Shown here one piece after another: positions 1 through 7,611 of a stretch of DNA of 64,000 nt. The stretch covers positions 1 to 64,000 of the forward strand of contig NZ_CBRF02000023.1 of NCBI RefSeq assembly GCF_000470315.2, written 5' to 3'. The stretch is from Psychromonas sp. SP041. GTDB lineage: Bacteria; Pseudomonadota; Gammaproteobacteria; Enterobacterales; Psychromonadaceae. The translations under genes and the position numbers were made by a program. The notes under the pieces are model-generated. The model had not been told where the DNA came from and searched no databases. It worked only from the letters and a program-made list of their open reading frames with translations. The number at the start of each line of letters is the position of its first letter. The stretch's first letter is position 1.

Positions 1-46
1 CGTCCGGAATTGATATTTCTTTTTCTAAATCTGTAACTGTCAAAAT

Positions 47-123
<77 letters not shown>

Positions 124-182
124 TCCGATATATTTGTAACTTTTTTACTACTAAATTTTCTTTTCTAAACTGAATTAGAAGT

Positions 183-259
<77 letters not shown>

Positions 260-309
260 TCCGGATTTAGTAAACACTTAAACGACAACTTTTTCTTCTT
301 AAGAAGAAT

Positions 310-386
<77 letters not shown>

Positions 387-404
387 TCCGTTTAAGTGCG
401 GCGA

Positions 405-432
405 ATGATATAGGGATCACATTATATTGCAA
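405..432 (-). promoter_or_regulatory. Sigma-70 promoter of the tRNA-fMet array
   Basis: Read on the minus strand there is TTGCAA (427-432), a 16-base spacer and TATCAT (405-410). A GC-rich discriminator (TCGCCGC) follows, before the first tRNA. GC-rich discriminators are typical of stable-RNA promoters under stringent control. The assignment rests only on motif match and position. Confidence 0.65.
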
Positions 433-586
433 GCGTTATTTGGTGTATCTAAGCAAATGAGATACTAGTTGCTTAAAGAACAAGCGAATTGTCTTAATCG
501 GTCATAATTAAAGGTATATCTATACAATAAGTGAAAATAATGATGTTGTTTGAATGATCAACCTTTAATGGTGAAAGTAGGGTGGA

Positions 587-618
587 TAATTGTATGAATC
601 TTATTCATCATACAATTA
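587..618. repeat. Inverted repeat, operator-like
   Basis: Perfect 11-base arms TAATTGTATGA (587-597) and TCATACAATTA (608-618) around a 10-base centre, about 110 bases before the gene at 729. There is no T-tract, so it is more like a protein-binding palindrome than a terminator. The binding protein is unknown. Confidence 0.4.
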
Positions 619-728
619 CCATCACACTATATAACTAATGATGAAGCATTTAGTATATAACACGGTATTATTACGTTTTTAATCATTTAGCTTTTAGCTA
701 ACTTAAACTTTATAGAAAAAGGGTAAAC

Positions 729-1076
729 ATGGATATAAAAGGTTCTAAGCCTGGTAATTCAGTTCTCGAAGAATTAACGGGATTTAAACCCAAAGCATTC
801 ATCATTATTATTGTTGTCGCATATATGTCGCTACTAACTATTCCTGCAGCTATTAATTCAGTAGGTTTACCAGCAATGCCGATCGTAATTGGTGTGATGT
901 TGATTCAATATGGTCTTTTATATTTTGTAGGTAAAATACACGGCACTAGTATTTTGAAAACCATGACAGGCAATGGGTTTATTGGTTGGCTAATGTGGTT
1001 AGCACTTGTTTGTATGTTAATGCTACCGATTATTCATTTGTCAACGATGTTTGGATTAATAAATATTGGTGCTTAA
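729..1076 (+). CDS. Hypothetical small integral membrane protein
   Basis: A 115-residue protein of no family I recognise. It has a short polar N-terminus (about 22 residues) and three hydrophobic segments at roughly residues 24-42, 47-70 and 83-110, so it is probably an inner-membrane protein with three helices. The start is supported by AAAGGG about five bases upstream of the ATG. It stands alone, with a long AT-rich leader, an operator-like inverted repeat at 587-618 and a weak hairpin after its end. Existence as a gene is likely from the clean frame and ribosome-binding site; the function is unknown. Confidence 0.75.
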   Translation: MDIKGSKPGNSVLEELTGFKPKAFIIIIVVAYMSLLTIPAAINSVGLPAMPIVIGVMLIQYGLLYFVGKIHGTSILKTMTGNGFIGWLMWLALVCMLMLPIIHLSTMFGLINIGA

Positions 1077-1121
1077 TAGCCATAAAGCATCCAAATCAAT
1101 CTTGTATAAATCAGCATAAAG

Positions 1122-1160
1122 AAGGTAATAACAATAATAACTGCTTGTTACCTTTACTTT
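1122..1160 (+). terminator. Weak hairpin after the small membrane protein
   Basis: AAGGTAA (1122-1128) pairs with TTACCTT (1148-1154), followed by TACTTTTT. The stem is short and AT-rich with a long loop, so this is only a possible terminator. Confidence 0.35.
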
Positions 1161-1391
1161 TTCATTTCATGAATGCCATTTAAGATTTCACTTCTACATT
1201 TTTTTTATAATTAGTTTACTAACTACGAGTCCTCTTTGTTGCTTATAATAGAGGTATCGTAATGTTATTTGTTTATTGTAAATAATATATCGCATTATTC
1301 ACCTATCAGCTTTATCTGCATGTAACTTAGATTTACTTGTTACCCCCCATATTTAAAAATAGGTTTAACTAACTATTTTCTGGAATTTTTT

Positions 1392-2288
1392 ATGAAAAAA
1401 AACATTATTTTTACATTAATCACTGTGTTGTTTTTGTCTGCTTGTACCGAAAGTCTTTCGACCTCTGAAAAGCTAATGGCTAATCCAACTGAAATAAAAA
1501 TCACCTCATTAGATGATCTCAATGCAGTATTCAAAAAACTACATTACACCCCTGAAGATTGGGATAATGGCATCAAAGAAGTTCCTCGCTTAACGTTTGA
1601 AAGCGTTAGTCCAAAATGGCAAGATATCTCTAAGAACATGCCCGTTGAAAACAAAAAAAGCATTTTCTTACGATTAATATTACCGTTAATTTTAGTGTCA
1701 AATGAAAATATTTTGCGTGAACGAGAAATTGTTAAAAACGCCAAATTAACCTCACCTGAGTTACTTTCTATTGCGCTTAAATATGAAGTTATTAAAGATG
1801 AAACAACGGCTTTAACCAATGCAGACAAACAAATATTATTGAAGCGCGTTAATATTATTCCACCTTCGTTAGCATTAGCACAAGCAGCAGAAGAAAGCGC
1901 ATGGGGAACATCTCGATTTGCCTTGGAAGGCAATGCATTTTTTGGACAATGGGATTTTAGCGGTAATGGTATTAAGCCAAAACAACAACGAACAGAGTTA
2001 GGTAATTACGGTATCGCCCGCTTTGATAGTCCTTTAGGTTCAGTTGAGGGTTATATGTTAAATATTAATACCACATCGGCCTATAAATCATTGCGCAATC
2101 TACGCGCTAAACAAGTGATTGCTAATAAAGATTTCTCAGGTTTATTATTAGCAGGCACGTTGATCAAATATTCAGAACGTGGCCAAGCTTATATCGATGG
2201 ATTACGCAGTTTAATTCGTTATAACAAACTAAGCGTGACTGACAACACTTTTTTATCAGACAATAATTTAGTACATCTCGTTTACTAA
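1392..2288 (+). CDS. Bax-like glucosaminidase-family lipoprotein
   Basis: A 298-residue predicted lipoprotein. The N-terminal hydrophobic segment ends in the lipobox LSAC, with the lipidated cysteine at residue 18. The C-terminal half matches the Bax/glucosaminidase family, with the characteristic stretch AQAAEESAWGTSRFA (catalytic-type glutamates) followed by GNAFFGQW. Such proteins are predicted N-acetylglucosaminidases acting on peptidoglycan in the periplasm. The gene is monocistronic, with a long inverted repeat after its stop. A GGA lies ahead of the ATG. Family membership is clear; enzymatic activity and biological role are inferred. Confidence 0.85.
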   Translation: MKKNIIFTLITVLFLSACTESLSTSEKLMANPTEIKITSLDDLNAVFKKLHYTPEDWDNGIKEVPRLTFESVSPKWQDISKNMPVENKKSIFLRLILPLILVSNENILREREIVKNAKLTSPELLSIALKYEVIKDETTALTNADKQILLKRVNIIPPSLALAQAAEESAWGTSRFALEGNAFFGQWDFSGNGIKPKQQRTELGNYGIARFDSPLGSVEGYMLNINTTSAYKSLRNLRAKQVIANKDFSGLLLAGTLIKYSERGQAYIDGLRSLIRYNKLSVTDNTFLSDNNLVHLVY

Positions 2289-2306
2289 TTATTCGTACGC
2301 TCTTTA

Positions 2307-2358
2307 CTCTATAGTATTAATTCTTATCAATTTTACTATTAAATTTAATACTATAGAG
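2307..2358. repeat. Long perfect inverted repeat after the Bax-like gene
   Basis: Arms of 14 bases, CTCTATAGTATTAA (2307-2320) and TTAATACTATAGAG (2345-2358), enclose 24 bases. There is no run of T after the second arm. It may fold in the 3' end of the upstream transcript. Confidence 0.5.
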
Positions 2359-2441
2359 ACCCATTAAAATTGTGAAATACATAACCAACTTAGCTATTTT
2401 CGATAAAATAAGAGAAAGCATTTGCACCGGATCACGATTTC

Positions 2442-2483
2442 AGAGCATAACTAAATCTAAATATTTTTTCTGAATTATGCTCT
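2442..2483. repeat. Inverted repeat in the fadL leader region
   Basis: AGAGCATAA (2442-2450) and TTATGCTCT (2475-2483) are perfect 9-base arms around 24 bases, about 70 bases before fadL. It could be a transcript hairpin or an operator. The loop contains six T residues. I do not see a recognisable FadR operator. Confidence 0.4.
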
Positions 2484-2550
2484 TCTTATTTAATATTAAG
2501 TGATGTTGTAACACTTCGGACTCACTACACCAAATACCAAGGATGATAAT

Positions 2551-3789
2551 ATGCGCACTCGGATGCAAGGACTTCATTTATTCAAAAAATCACTACTCGT
2601 TAGTGCTCTTTCTCTTTCTGCTATGCAAGTTAATGCCGCGGGCTTCCAATTAAACTCACAATCTGCAACAGGATTGGGGCGTGCTTTTGCGGGTGATGCT
2701 GTTATTGCTGATAATGCGTCTGTTATGGCTCGTAATGCAGCAGCAATGGCATTGTTTGATAAAACATCTTTATCTTTAGGAGTTAACTTTTTAAAAACTG
2801 ATATATCTGTATCAGATAGCATTTATACTGGTCCTACAGCACCGAATGGTACGAGTGCAAATTATGATGATGCTGGTGGTGTGTCAGTTTCGCCTAATCT
2901 TCACGTCATTTTTCCAATTAATGACGCATTTGCTGTTGGGGTTAATTTGTATTCTAACTTTGGCACTCGAACTGATTTTGATGATTCATTTTCTGGCTCA
3001 GAATTTGGTGGCTTGACCGATGTTAAAAGTTTGAATCTTGGATTAGCAGCCTCGTATCGTATTAATCAACAATGGAGCCTAGGTGGTGGAGTCGATATTA
3101 TTTACGGAACAGGTGAATTAAAAAGAACGTTGGATATTGGAGTTGCTGATTTTACTGCCTTAGATGCTGATGTGGATGGCTTTGCTGTAGGTTTTAATTT
3201 AGGGGCGGTATTTGAATTAAATGAAAATAACCGCTTTGGCTTATCTTATCATTACAGCCCAGAGTTAGAAGTAAAGGGAGATGTTACTCATAATAACGTA
3301 ACGACTAAAAATGATTCACTATTTTTAGGCTTACCAGATATGGCTGAATTTTCTGGGTATCATCGTATTACAGACACTCAATATGCAATTCACTATAGTG
3401 TTCAATGGATTGGGTGGTCTTCATTCGATACATTAGAGTCCAAAACGACTGGCACAGTGAATACTTACGAATGGAAAGACGCAATGCATTTTTCCATTGG
3501 TGGTACTTATTACTTAAATGAAACATGGACTTTACGTACAGGTTACATGTACGACATAAGTGCTCAAGATGAAGTGACTTCAATTTCTGTACCTGATTCT
3601 GATCGCCAATGGATTTCTGCTGGTTTTACTTATAACTTGTCGGAAGACTCTAATATAGATGTAGGGGTGACTTATCTATTAGGGGATGATGTTTCTGTAG
3701 AAGAGCAAGTCGATGGCGTTTCTGAAATCACTGGGACAACACATGCTAATGCGCTTTTAGCAGCAGTACAATTCAGTCATCAATTTTAG
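2551..3789 (+). CDS. fadL: FadL-family outer-membrane long-chain fatty acid transporter
   Basis: A 412-residue OmpP1/FadL/TodX-family porin. A signal peptide ends near QVNA-A, and the mature protein begins with GFQLNSQSATGLGRAFAG, the typical FadL plug-domain N-terminus. Many alternating-hydrophobicity strands follow and the C-terminus is aromatic (ending FSHQF), as expected for a beta-barrel. The family passes hydrophobic molecules, classically long-chain fatty acids, across the outer membrane. The start at 2551 has AAGGAT nearby; a second ATG five codons in is possible. A strong terminator follows. The family is certain, but the exact substrate is not, because marine bacteria carry several FadL paralogues. 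Confidence 0.88.
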   Translation: MRTRMQGLHLFKKSLLVSALSLSAMQVNAAGFQLNSQSATGLGRAFAGDAVIADNASVMARNAAAMALFDKTSLSLGVNFLKTDISVSDSIYTGPTAPNGTSANYDDAGGVSVSPNLHVIFPINDAFAVGVNLYSNFGTRTDFDDSFSGSEFGGLTDVKSLNLGLAASYRINQQWSLGGGVDIIYGTGELKRTLDIGVADFTALDADVDGFAVGFNLGAVFELNENNRFGLSYHYSPELEVKGDVTHNNVTTKNDSLFLGLPDMAEFSGYHRITDTQYAIHYSVQWIGWSSFDTLESKTTGTVNTYEWKDAMHFSIGGTYYLNETWTLRTGYMYDISAQDEVTSISVPDSDRQWISAGFTYNLSEDSNIDVGVTYLLGDDVSVEEQVDGVSEITGTTHANALLAAVQFSHQF

Positions 3790-3826
3790 GCGTTGTTACT
3801 TTACTATTAATAACGTTTATTAAATC

Positions 3827-3858
3827 AACAAAAAAGCGCCGAAAGGCGCTTTTTTGTT
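3827..3858. terminator. Bidirectional rho-independent terminator (fadL / rnfH)
   Basis: Perfect 14-base stem with the GC core AAGCGCC/GGCGCTT, a GAAA tetraloop, an A-tract before and a T-tract after. It sits between convergent fadL and rnfH, so it can serve both. Confidence 0.93.
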
Positions 3859-3906
3859 AGTAATAGAAATACAAACTATTACTAATAAGTGAGTTACAGT
3901 AATCAG

Positions 3907-4206
3907 TTAATTGTTTTTAGCTTGTTTTGCTTTTTCAGCCCGTAACTTACGCATCTCTTTTGGATCTGCTGTTAATGGGCGATAAATTTCAATACGATCA
4001 CCTTGTTTAACTGTATTTTCTAACTTATCTGGTTTACTAAAAATACCAACAACCGCTTCACTTGGGACAATCTCTGGAAAGTGTTTAACAATACCCGATA
4101 GCTTGATGCAATTTTCAATAGTCGTGCCACTAGGTACTTTTAATGACAATAAGACTTGTTTATGAGGAAGGCCATAAACGACTTCTATATCAATTAACTG
4201 ATTCAT
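3907..4206 (-). CDS. rnfH: RnfH/RatB ubiquitin-like family protein
   Basis: A 99-residue RnfH-family protein with a beta-grasp (ubiquitin-like) fold. Recognisable features are the N-terminal VYGLPHKQVLLSLKVPSG strand pair, the GIFSK segment and the C-terminal RIEIYRPLTADPKEMRKLRA signature. A charged lysine/alanine tail ends the protein. The start is supported by GGTGAAGAG just upstream. It lies directly downstream of ratA on the same strand, the usual arrangement in gammaproteobacteria, with smpB divergent. The cellular function is not firmly established; the old toxin-antitoxin antitoxin assignment is doubtful. Confidence 0.92.
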   Translation of the reverse strand: MNQLIDIEVVYGLPHKQVLLSLKVPSGTTIENCIKLSGIVKHFPEIVPSEAVVGIFSKPDKLENTVKQGDRIEIYRPLTADPKEMRKLRAEKAKQAKNN

Positions 4207-4286
4207 CTCTTCACCTTTTCATACTATTAATTTTAACATTTAGCTTTAATATTTTATTTAAATACTCAGCTTTAGCTTAGCTAAAA

Positions 4287-4724
4287 TTAACGGATGCCGT
4301 AAACTGTTTTAGCCCTATTAGAAAAAGATTTCACCATTGAACCAACTAGTTCGTGAAAAATACGACCAAAAGCTAATTCAATAATTGAACTGCTAAATTC
4401 AAACTCTAAATCTAAACTCACTTTACACGCTTGTTCATCTAATTCAGTGAAAGTCCAACCGCCTGTTAAATGCTTAAAAGGGCCTTCAACCAAATTCATT
4501 GCAATCGATTGTCCTGAAATAAGCGTATTTTCAGTGACAAACGTTTGGCTAATCCCTGCTTTAGACACTTTAATAGACGCTTTCATTAAATTAGCTTGAT
4601 CGACTAATACAGACGTTTCACTGCAACCAGGTAAAAACTCAGGATAAGCATCCACATCATTCACTAGTTGATACATTTCTTGTGCGCTATACATCAACAG
4701 TGCGCTACGTGATACTTGAGCCAT
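4287..4724 (-). CDS. ratA: RatA/PasT START-domain protein (CoQ-binding/ribosome association type)
   Basis: A 145-residue protein of the polyketide cyclase/START superfamily, known in E. coli as RatA or PasT. The match is full length, including SALLMYSAQEMYQLVNDV and YPEFLPGCSETSV near the N-terminus and the amphipathic C-terminal helix FHELVGSMVKSFSNRA. Family members are reported to inhibit 70S ribosome association, and the yeast homologue Coq10 binds coenzyme Q. GGTAAGAC precedes the ATG. It is transcribed with rnfH, divergent from smpB across about 400 bases. Confidence 0.93.
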   Translation of the reverse strand: MAQVSRSALLMYSAQEMYQLVNDVDAYPEFLPGCSETSVLVDQANLMKASIKVSKAGISQTFVTENTLISGQSIAMNLVEGPFKHLTGGWTFTELDEQACKVSLDLEFEFSSSIIELAFGRIFHELVGSMVKSFSNRAKTVYGIR

Positions 4725-5030
4725 GTCTTACCTCGTTTGAAAAGGGGTATCTTACACGATGCGATGCGCGAACTGAAAAAAAATAGCAAAAAAATGCTGA
4801 TAAATGAGTGACTTTTCAACAAATAAAATAATCATTCAAAAACAAATGTTAGTGACATTTCAGTCATTAGCATGTTTTACTCTGTCACTAGCTTGTCGAT
4901 TAAAATCAAGATCATAAGGTGATGATAATAGTTGATCATTACTCAGTATTGTATTACAAAGTTGATTCTCAGCGAGCGACTCATAGAGCAAATTCTGAAG
5001 TAAACATCTTAGTGATTAGAAAGTTATAAT

Positions 5031-5119
5031 TTAACCCATTATATTTCCAACTTTCTATCTAGAACCTGTTCATTTCAATGCTTGCTGAACTTTCCACCTT
5101 GAATGATAAAGGGTATAAT
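5031..5119. repeat. Approximately 89-bp palindromic-ended repeat (family C, copy 1)
   Basis: The 55 bases from CTAG (about 5060) to GGG (5113) match about three quarters of the bases of the element at 63047-63136, including the block TTGAATG-TAA-GGG. The outer ends (TTAACCCATTATA and, reversed, ATTATACCCTTTAT) form an imperfect terminal inverted repeat. It is a small MITE-like element immediately upstream of smpB. Confidence 0.55.
5091..5119 (+). promoter_or_regulatory. Candidate smpB promoter lying in the repeat end
   Basis: TTTCCA (5091-5096), a 17-base spacer and a perfect TATAAT (5114-5119). Initiation about seven bases downstream would fall at or next to the smpB ATG (5127). The -10 is formed by the terminal GGGTATA of the repeat element. 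Confidence 0.5.
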
Positions 5120-5126
5120 GCAGGTT

Positions 5127-5612
5127 ATGGCTAAAAAAAACTCAAAACCAAAAAATAACGACAATACGATTGCACGTAACAAACGTGCTTCTCATGAATA
5201 CCACTTAGAGGAACGCTTTGAAGCGGGAATTGAGTTACAAGGTTGGGAAGTAAAATCTTTACGCGCAGGTAAAGCAAATATTGCAGATAGTTATATCTTC
5301 TTAAAAAATGGAGAGGCTTTCTTACTTAATGCAACATTTCCACCATTGCTCGCCGCATCATCGCACGTAGTTTGTGATCCTTTACGTTATCGTAAATTAT
5401 TACTTAAACGCCGTGAGCTTGATAACTTAGTCGGTAAAGTAGAACGTCAGGGTTACTCCATTATTCCTATTTCACTCTATTGGAAACATGCGTGGGTAAA
5501 AATCTCGTTTGCTTTAGCAAAAGGTAAACAAGATCACGACAAACGTAGTGATGTTAAAGATCGTGAATGGCAAGTTCAAAAAGAACGTATGATGAAGCAT
5601 AGCGTTCGATAA
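5127..5612 (+). CDS. smpB: SsrA-binding protein SmpB
   Basis: A 161-residue SmpB, the protein partner of tmRNA in trans-translation. It binds the tRNA-like domain and delivers it to stalled ribosomes. Conserved blocks are [48 protein letters not shown] and the C-terminal basic tail [18 protein letters not shown], which inserts in the mRNA channel. I chose ATG 5127 because MAKKNSK matches family N-termini and length. In-frame ATG 5118 has a better-placed AAAGGG and would add three residues. Its RNA partner ssrA is about 95 bases downstream, and a 10-base-stem hairpin (5633-5656) separates them. Confidence 0.96.
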   Translation: MAKKNSKPKNNDNTIARNKRASHEYHLEERFEAGIELQGWEVKSLRAGKANIADSYIFLKNGEAFLLNATFPPLLAASSHVVCDPLRYRKLLLKRRELDNLVGKVERQGYSIIPISLYWKHAWVKISFALAKGKQDHDKRSDVKDREWQVQKERMMKHSVR

Positions 5613-5707
5613 ACAAGCAGTTAGCAAACAACATGCAAGATAATACTATCTTGCATCACTTAGCTTTGTTAGACTTAACTTGTTGGTGATTTATCACTAA
5701 CCACTGT

Positions 5708-6061
5708 GGGGATGATTTAGGACTCGACGAGATTCTTGAAACCCAAGGTGCATGCCGAGGTGGCGGTTGGCCTCGTAAAAAGCCGCCAACGTTATAGTTG
5801 CAAACGACTCTAACTACTCTCTAGCAGCTTAGGCTAGCTAGCCTTCCACCCGCGCTTTTCCAATGGGTAGGGATTCGGAAGGTCATTTACATCGGATAGC
5901 GAGGGAACCTTGTTCGAGGGTGAACCGCGAAATAGTATCGGACTCGCTTTTTAATATCCTGTCAGTTGGAGATTAACGAGTTAACCAAATAACTGACTAA
6001 GCATGTAGTACCGAGGATGTAGGTTTTTCGGACGGGGGTTCGACTCCCCCCATCTCCACCA
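5708..6061 (+). ncRNA. ssrA: Transfer-messenger RNA (tmRNA)
   Basis: A 354-base tmRNA. The 5' end GGGGATGATT and 3' end CATCTCCACCA form the tRNA-Ala-like acceptor stem. The T-arm region reads GGTTCGACTCC, and the conserved core near GGTGCATGCCGAGG is intact. The tag reading frame resumes at GCA (5800-5802) and encodes ANDSNYSLAA, ending in TAG (5830-5832). With the charged alanine the tag is AANDSNYSLAA, which keeps the LAA degron for ClpXP. It lies directly after smpB. Its 3' end is a classic integration site for tyrosine-recombinase islands, and integrase debris follows. Confidence 0.98.
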
Positions 6062-6093
6062 CCTACTAGATTCTAAAATATTAAGAATCGACT

Positions 6094-6138
6094 AAAGCCC
6101 GTAACGTCAATCACCAATTGATGTTACGGGCTTTTTTT
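6094..6138 (+). terminator. ssrA rho-independent terminator
   Basis: AAGCCCGTAAC with its complement GTTACGGGCTT, the stem being extended inward by TCAAT/ATTGA, followed by seven T. It is a strong native terminator 30 bases after the tmRNA CCA end. Confidence 0.93.
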
Positions 6139-6172
6139 ATGCCTATAAACATCATCCCATCTATATTTTTAA

Positions 6173-6192
6173 GTAGTACATTTGGTAGTACA
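6173..6192. repeat. Direct repeat GTAGTACA x2, arm-site-like
   Basis: GTAGTACA occurs at 6173-6180 and 6185-6192, and the related palindrome GTACAAGTTGTAC occurs at 6204-6216. Short repeats of this sort upstream of an integrase gene commonly serve as integrase arm-type sites. That role is inferred. Confidence 0.4.
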
Positions 6193-6197
6193 GTTTT

Positions 6198-6275
6198 ATG
6201 TCAGTACAAGTTGTACGACTAAATGGCAAAAAACCACTAACAAATACAAAATTTAAACAAGAGAATTCTAGATAA
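6198..6275 (+). pseudogene. Relic of a tyrosine integrase N-terminus
   Basis: ATG 6198 opens a 25-codon frame ending in TAA at 6273. Its middle reads RLNGKKPLTNTKFKQ, which resembles the start of P4-type tyrosine integrases that insert at tRNA/ssrA 3' ends (consensus LT-T-IKQAKP). The remaining roughly 380 codons are gone. The position just after ssrA, where such integrases normally sit, supports the reading. The peptide is too short for certainty. Confidence 0.5.
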
Positions 6276-6501
6276 TTATTTTATAGGTTGGCTGATTACG
6301 ATGGTTTGTAACTGCGATTCATATTCGAGCTCTACTCATATTAAAGGTTATTTAATTAGGTTATATAGGTCTTTGCACTTATAGTTTTCACTTATTAATA
6401 GAACTTTTAAGTTTTATTTTTTGCCGTATTTTTTTTACGGATGAATATGTGTATGTTAATATTCATTCATATTAACCAATGCGAAATCAGAGTTATCTAT
6501 T

Positions 6502-7611
6502 ATGTTATCAAAATTTTCAGTTAAAAATTTCAGGAATTTTACGAATTGGTTCGAATTTAATTTTATTACAGATAAGAACTATGAATTTAATTCAGAAGTA
6601 ATATCAAATAAAAATGTTATTAAGCATTCAATGGTATATGGCCAAAATGGCTGTGGAAAATCTAATTTAGGATTAGCAATTCTTGATCTTACTTGCCACA
6701 TAAGTGACAGTTTGATAATGCCTTCTTTAAAAACTAACTATATTAATGCTCGCACAGCACAAAAGGGAGTTGCTGAATTTCAGTATGAATTTATATTTGA
6801 AAACTCCGTTGTAATTTATTCTTACGGAAAGTCAACTTGCTTTAATACTGTTTACGAATTCTTAAAAATTGACGGAAAAGAATGTGTTTCTTTTGATAGA
6901 CGAAAATCTGGATTAGCAACATTTGAACTAGCTGGAGCACAGTCTCTAAAAAATGACCTTACTAAATCTGAAATTTCAGCTGTAAAATATTTAAGCTCAA
7001 ATGCAGTTTTGGATGACAATCACGAAAATAATGTATTTAATAAATTTATTGCTTTCGTTAAGGGAATGGTTTTTTTTAGAACATTGACTAAAGGGGCTGA
7101 AGTTAGCGGACATAGCCCAGATTCTAAAAGGTTATCTCATGCAATTATTGAGTCTAATAAAGTAAAAGACTTTGAAAAATTCTTAAATGATGCAGGAATA
7201 GAATGCAATCTAACTACTACTGGTGATATTGGGGATCAACGAATAGCATTTGATTTTGATGATGGTAACACTCTGGAATTTTCGCTTGTAGCCTCAACAG
7301 GTACCATGTCTTTAGGAGTGTTTTATTACTGGTGGTTAAAACTAGAGTCTGGAATTCTCTCCTTCGCATATATTGATGAATTTGATGCATATTATCACTA
7401 CGCATTGTCTAAATTAATAGTTAATAAAATTTCTGAAATTGAGTGTCAAACAGTTTTAACTACTCATAATACTGGACTTATGAGTAATGACTTACTAAGG
7501 CCTGATTGCTATTCATTATTAGCAGATAAACAATATCGGTTTGACCAACTAGTAAACAAAGATTTACGAAAGGCACATAATTTAGAAAAAATATTTAAAG
7601 GGTTGAAATAA
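6502..7611 (+). CDS. ABC/AAA-type ATPase of a putative two-gene defence module
   Basis: A 369-residue ATPase of the AAA_15/AAA_21 (SMC-like, OLD-like) group. It begins with the family hallmark FSVKNFRNF. The Walker A GQNGCGKS lies at residues 47-54, a signature-like STGTMS at 265-270, Walker B FAYIDEFD at 288-295 with the catalytic glutamate, and the switch histidine TTH at 320-322. The region between Walker A and the signature is unlike well-known families. The stop codon abuts the GTG of the next gene, so the two are translationally coupled. Its AT-rich composition and ssrA position indicate acquisition by transfer. Related ATPases act with nucleases in AbiL, PARIS, Gabija and Rlo systems; a defence role here is inferred. 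Confidence 0.8.
   Translation: MLSKFSVKNFRNFTNWFEFNFITDKNYEFNSEVISNKNVIKHSMVYGQNGCGKSNLGLAILDLTCHISDSLIMPSLKTNYINARTAQKGVAEFQYEFIFENSVVIYSYGKSTCFNTVYEFLKIDGKECVSFDRRKSGLATFELAGAQSLKNDLTKSEISAVKYLSSNAVLDDNHENNVFNKFIAFVKGMVFFRTLTKGAEVSGHSPDSKRLSHAIIESNKVKDFEKFLNDAGIECNLTTTGDIGDQRIAFDFDDGNTLEFSLVASTGTMSLGVFYYWWLKLESGILSFAYIDEFDAYYHYALSKLIVNKISEIECQTVLTTHNTGLMSNDLLRPDCYSLLADKQYRFDQLVNKDLRKAHNLEKIFKGLK

Larger units (their letters stand above)
387..728. other. Intergenic region between tRNA array and small membrane protein
   Basis: Holds the tRNA promoter at its left end and an inverted repeat at 587-618. The remainder is AT-rich. No further gene is visible. Confidence 0.6.
6139..6501. other. Island junction region after ssrA
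   Basis: Beyond the terminator the composition becomes very AT-rich. It contains direct repeats (6173-6192), an integrase relic (6198-6275) and an otherwise featureless leader for the ATPase gene at 6502. I found no second copy of the ssrA 3' end within the window that would mark the far attachment site. Confidence 0.6.

Noticed and set aside
3907-4724. ratA/rnfH as a toxin-antitoxin pair
   Set aside because: These are conserved core genes across Gammaproteobacteria with housekeeping-type distribution; the toxin-antitoxin label is historical.
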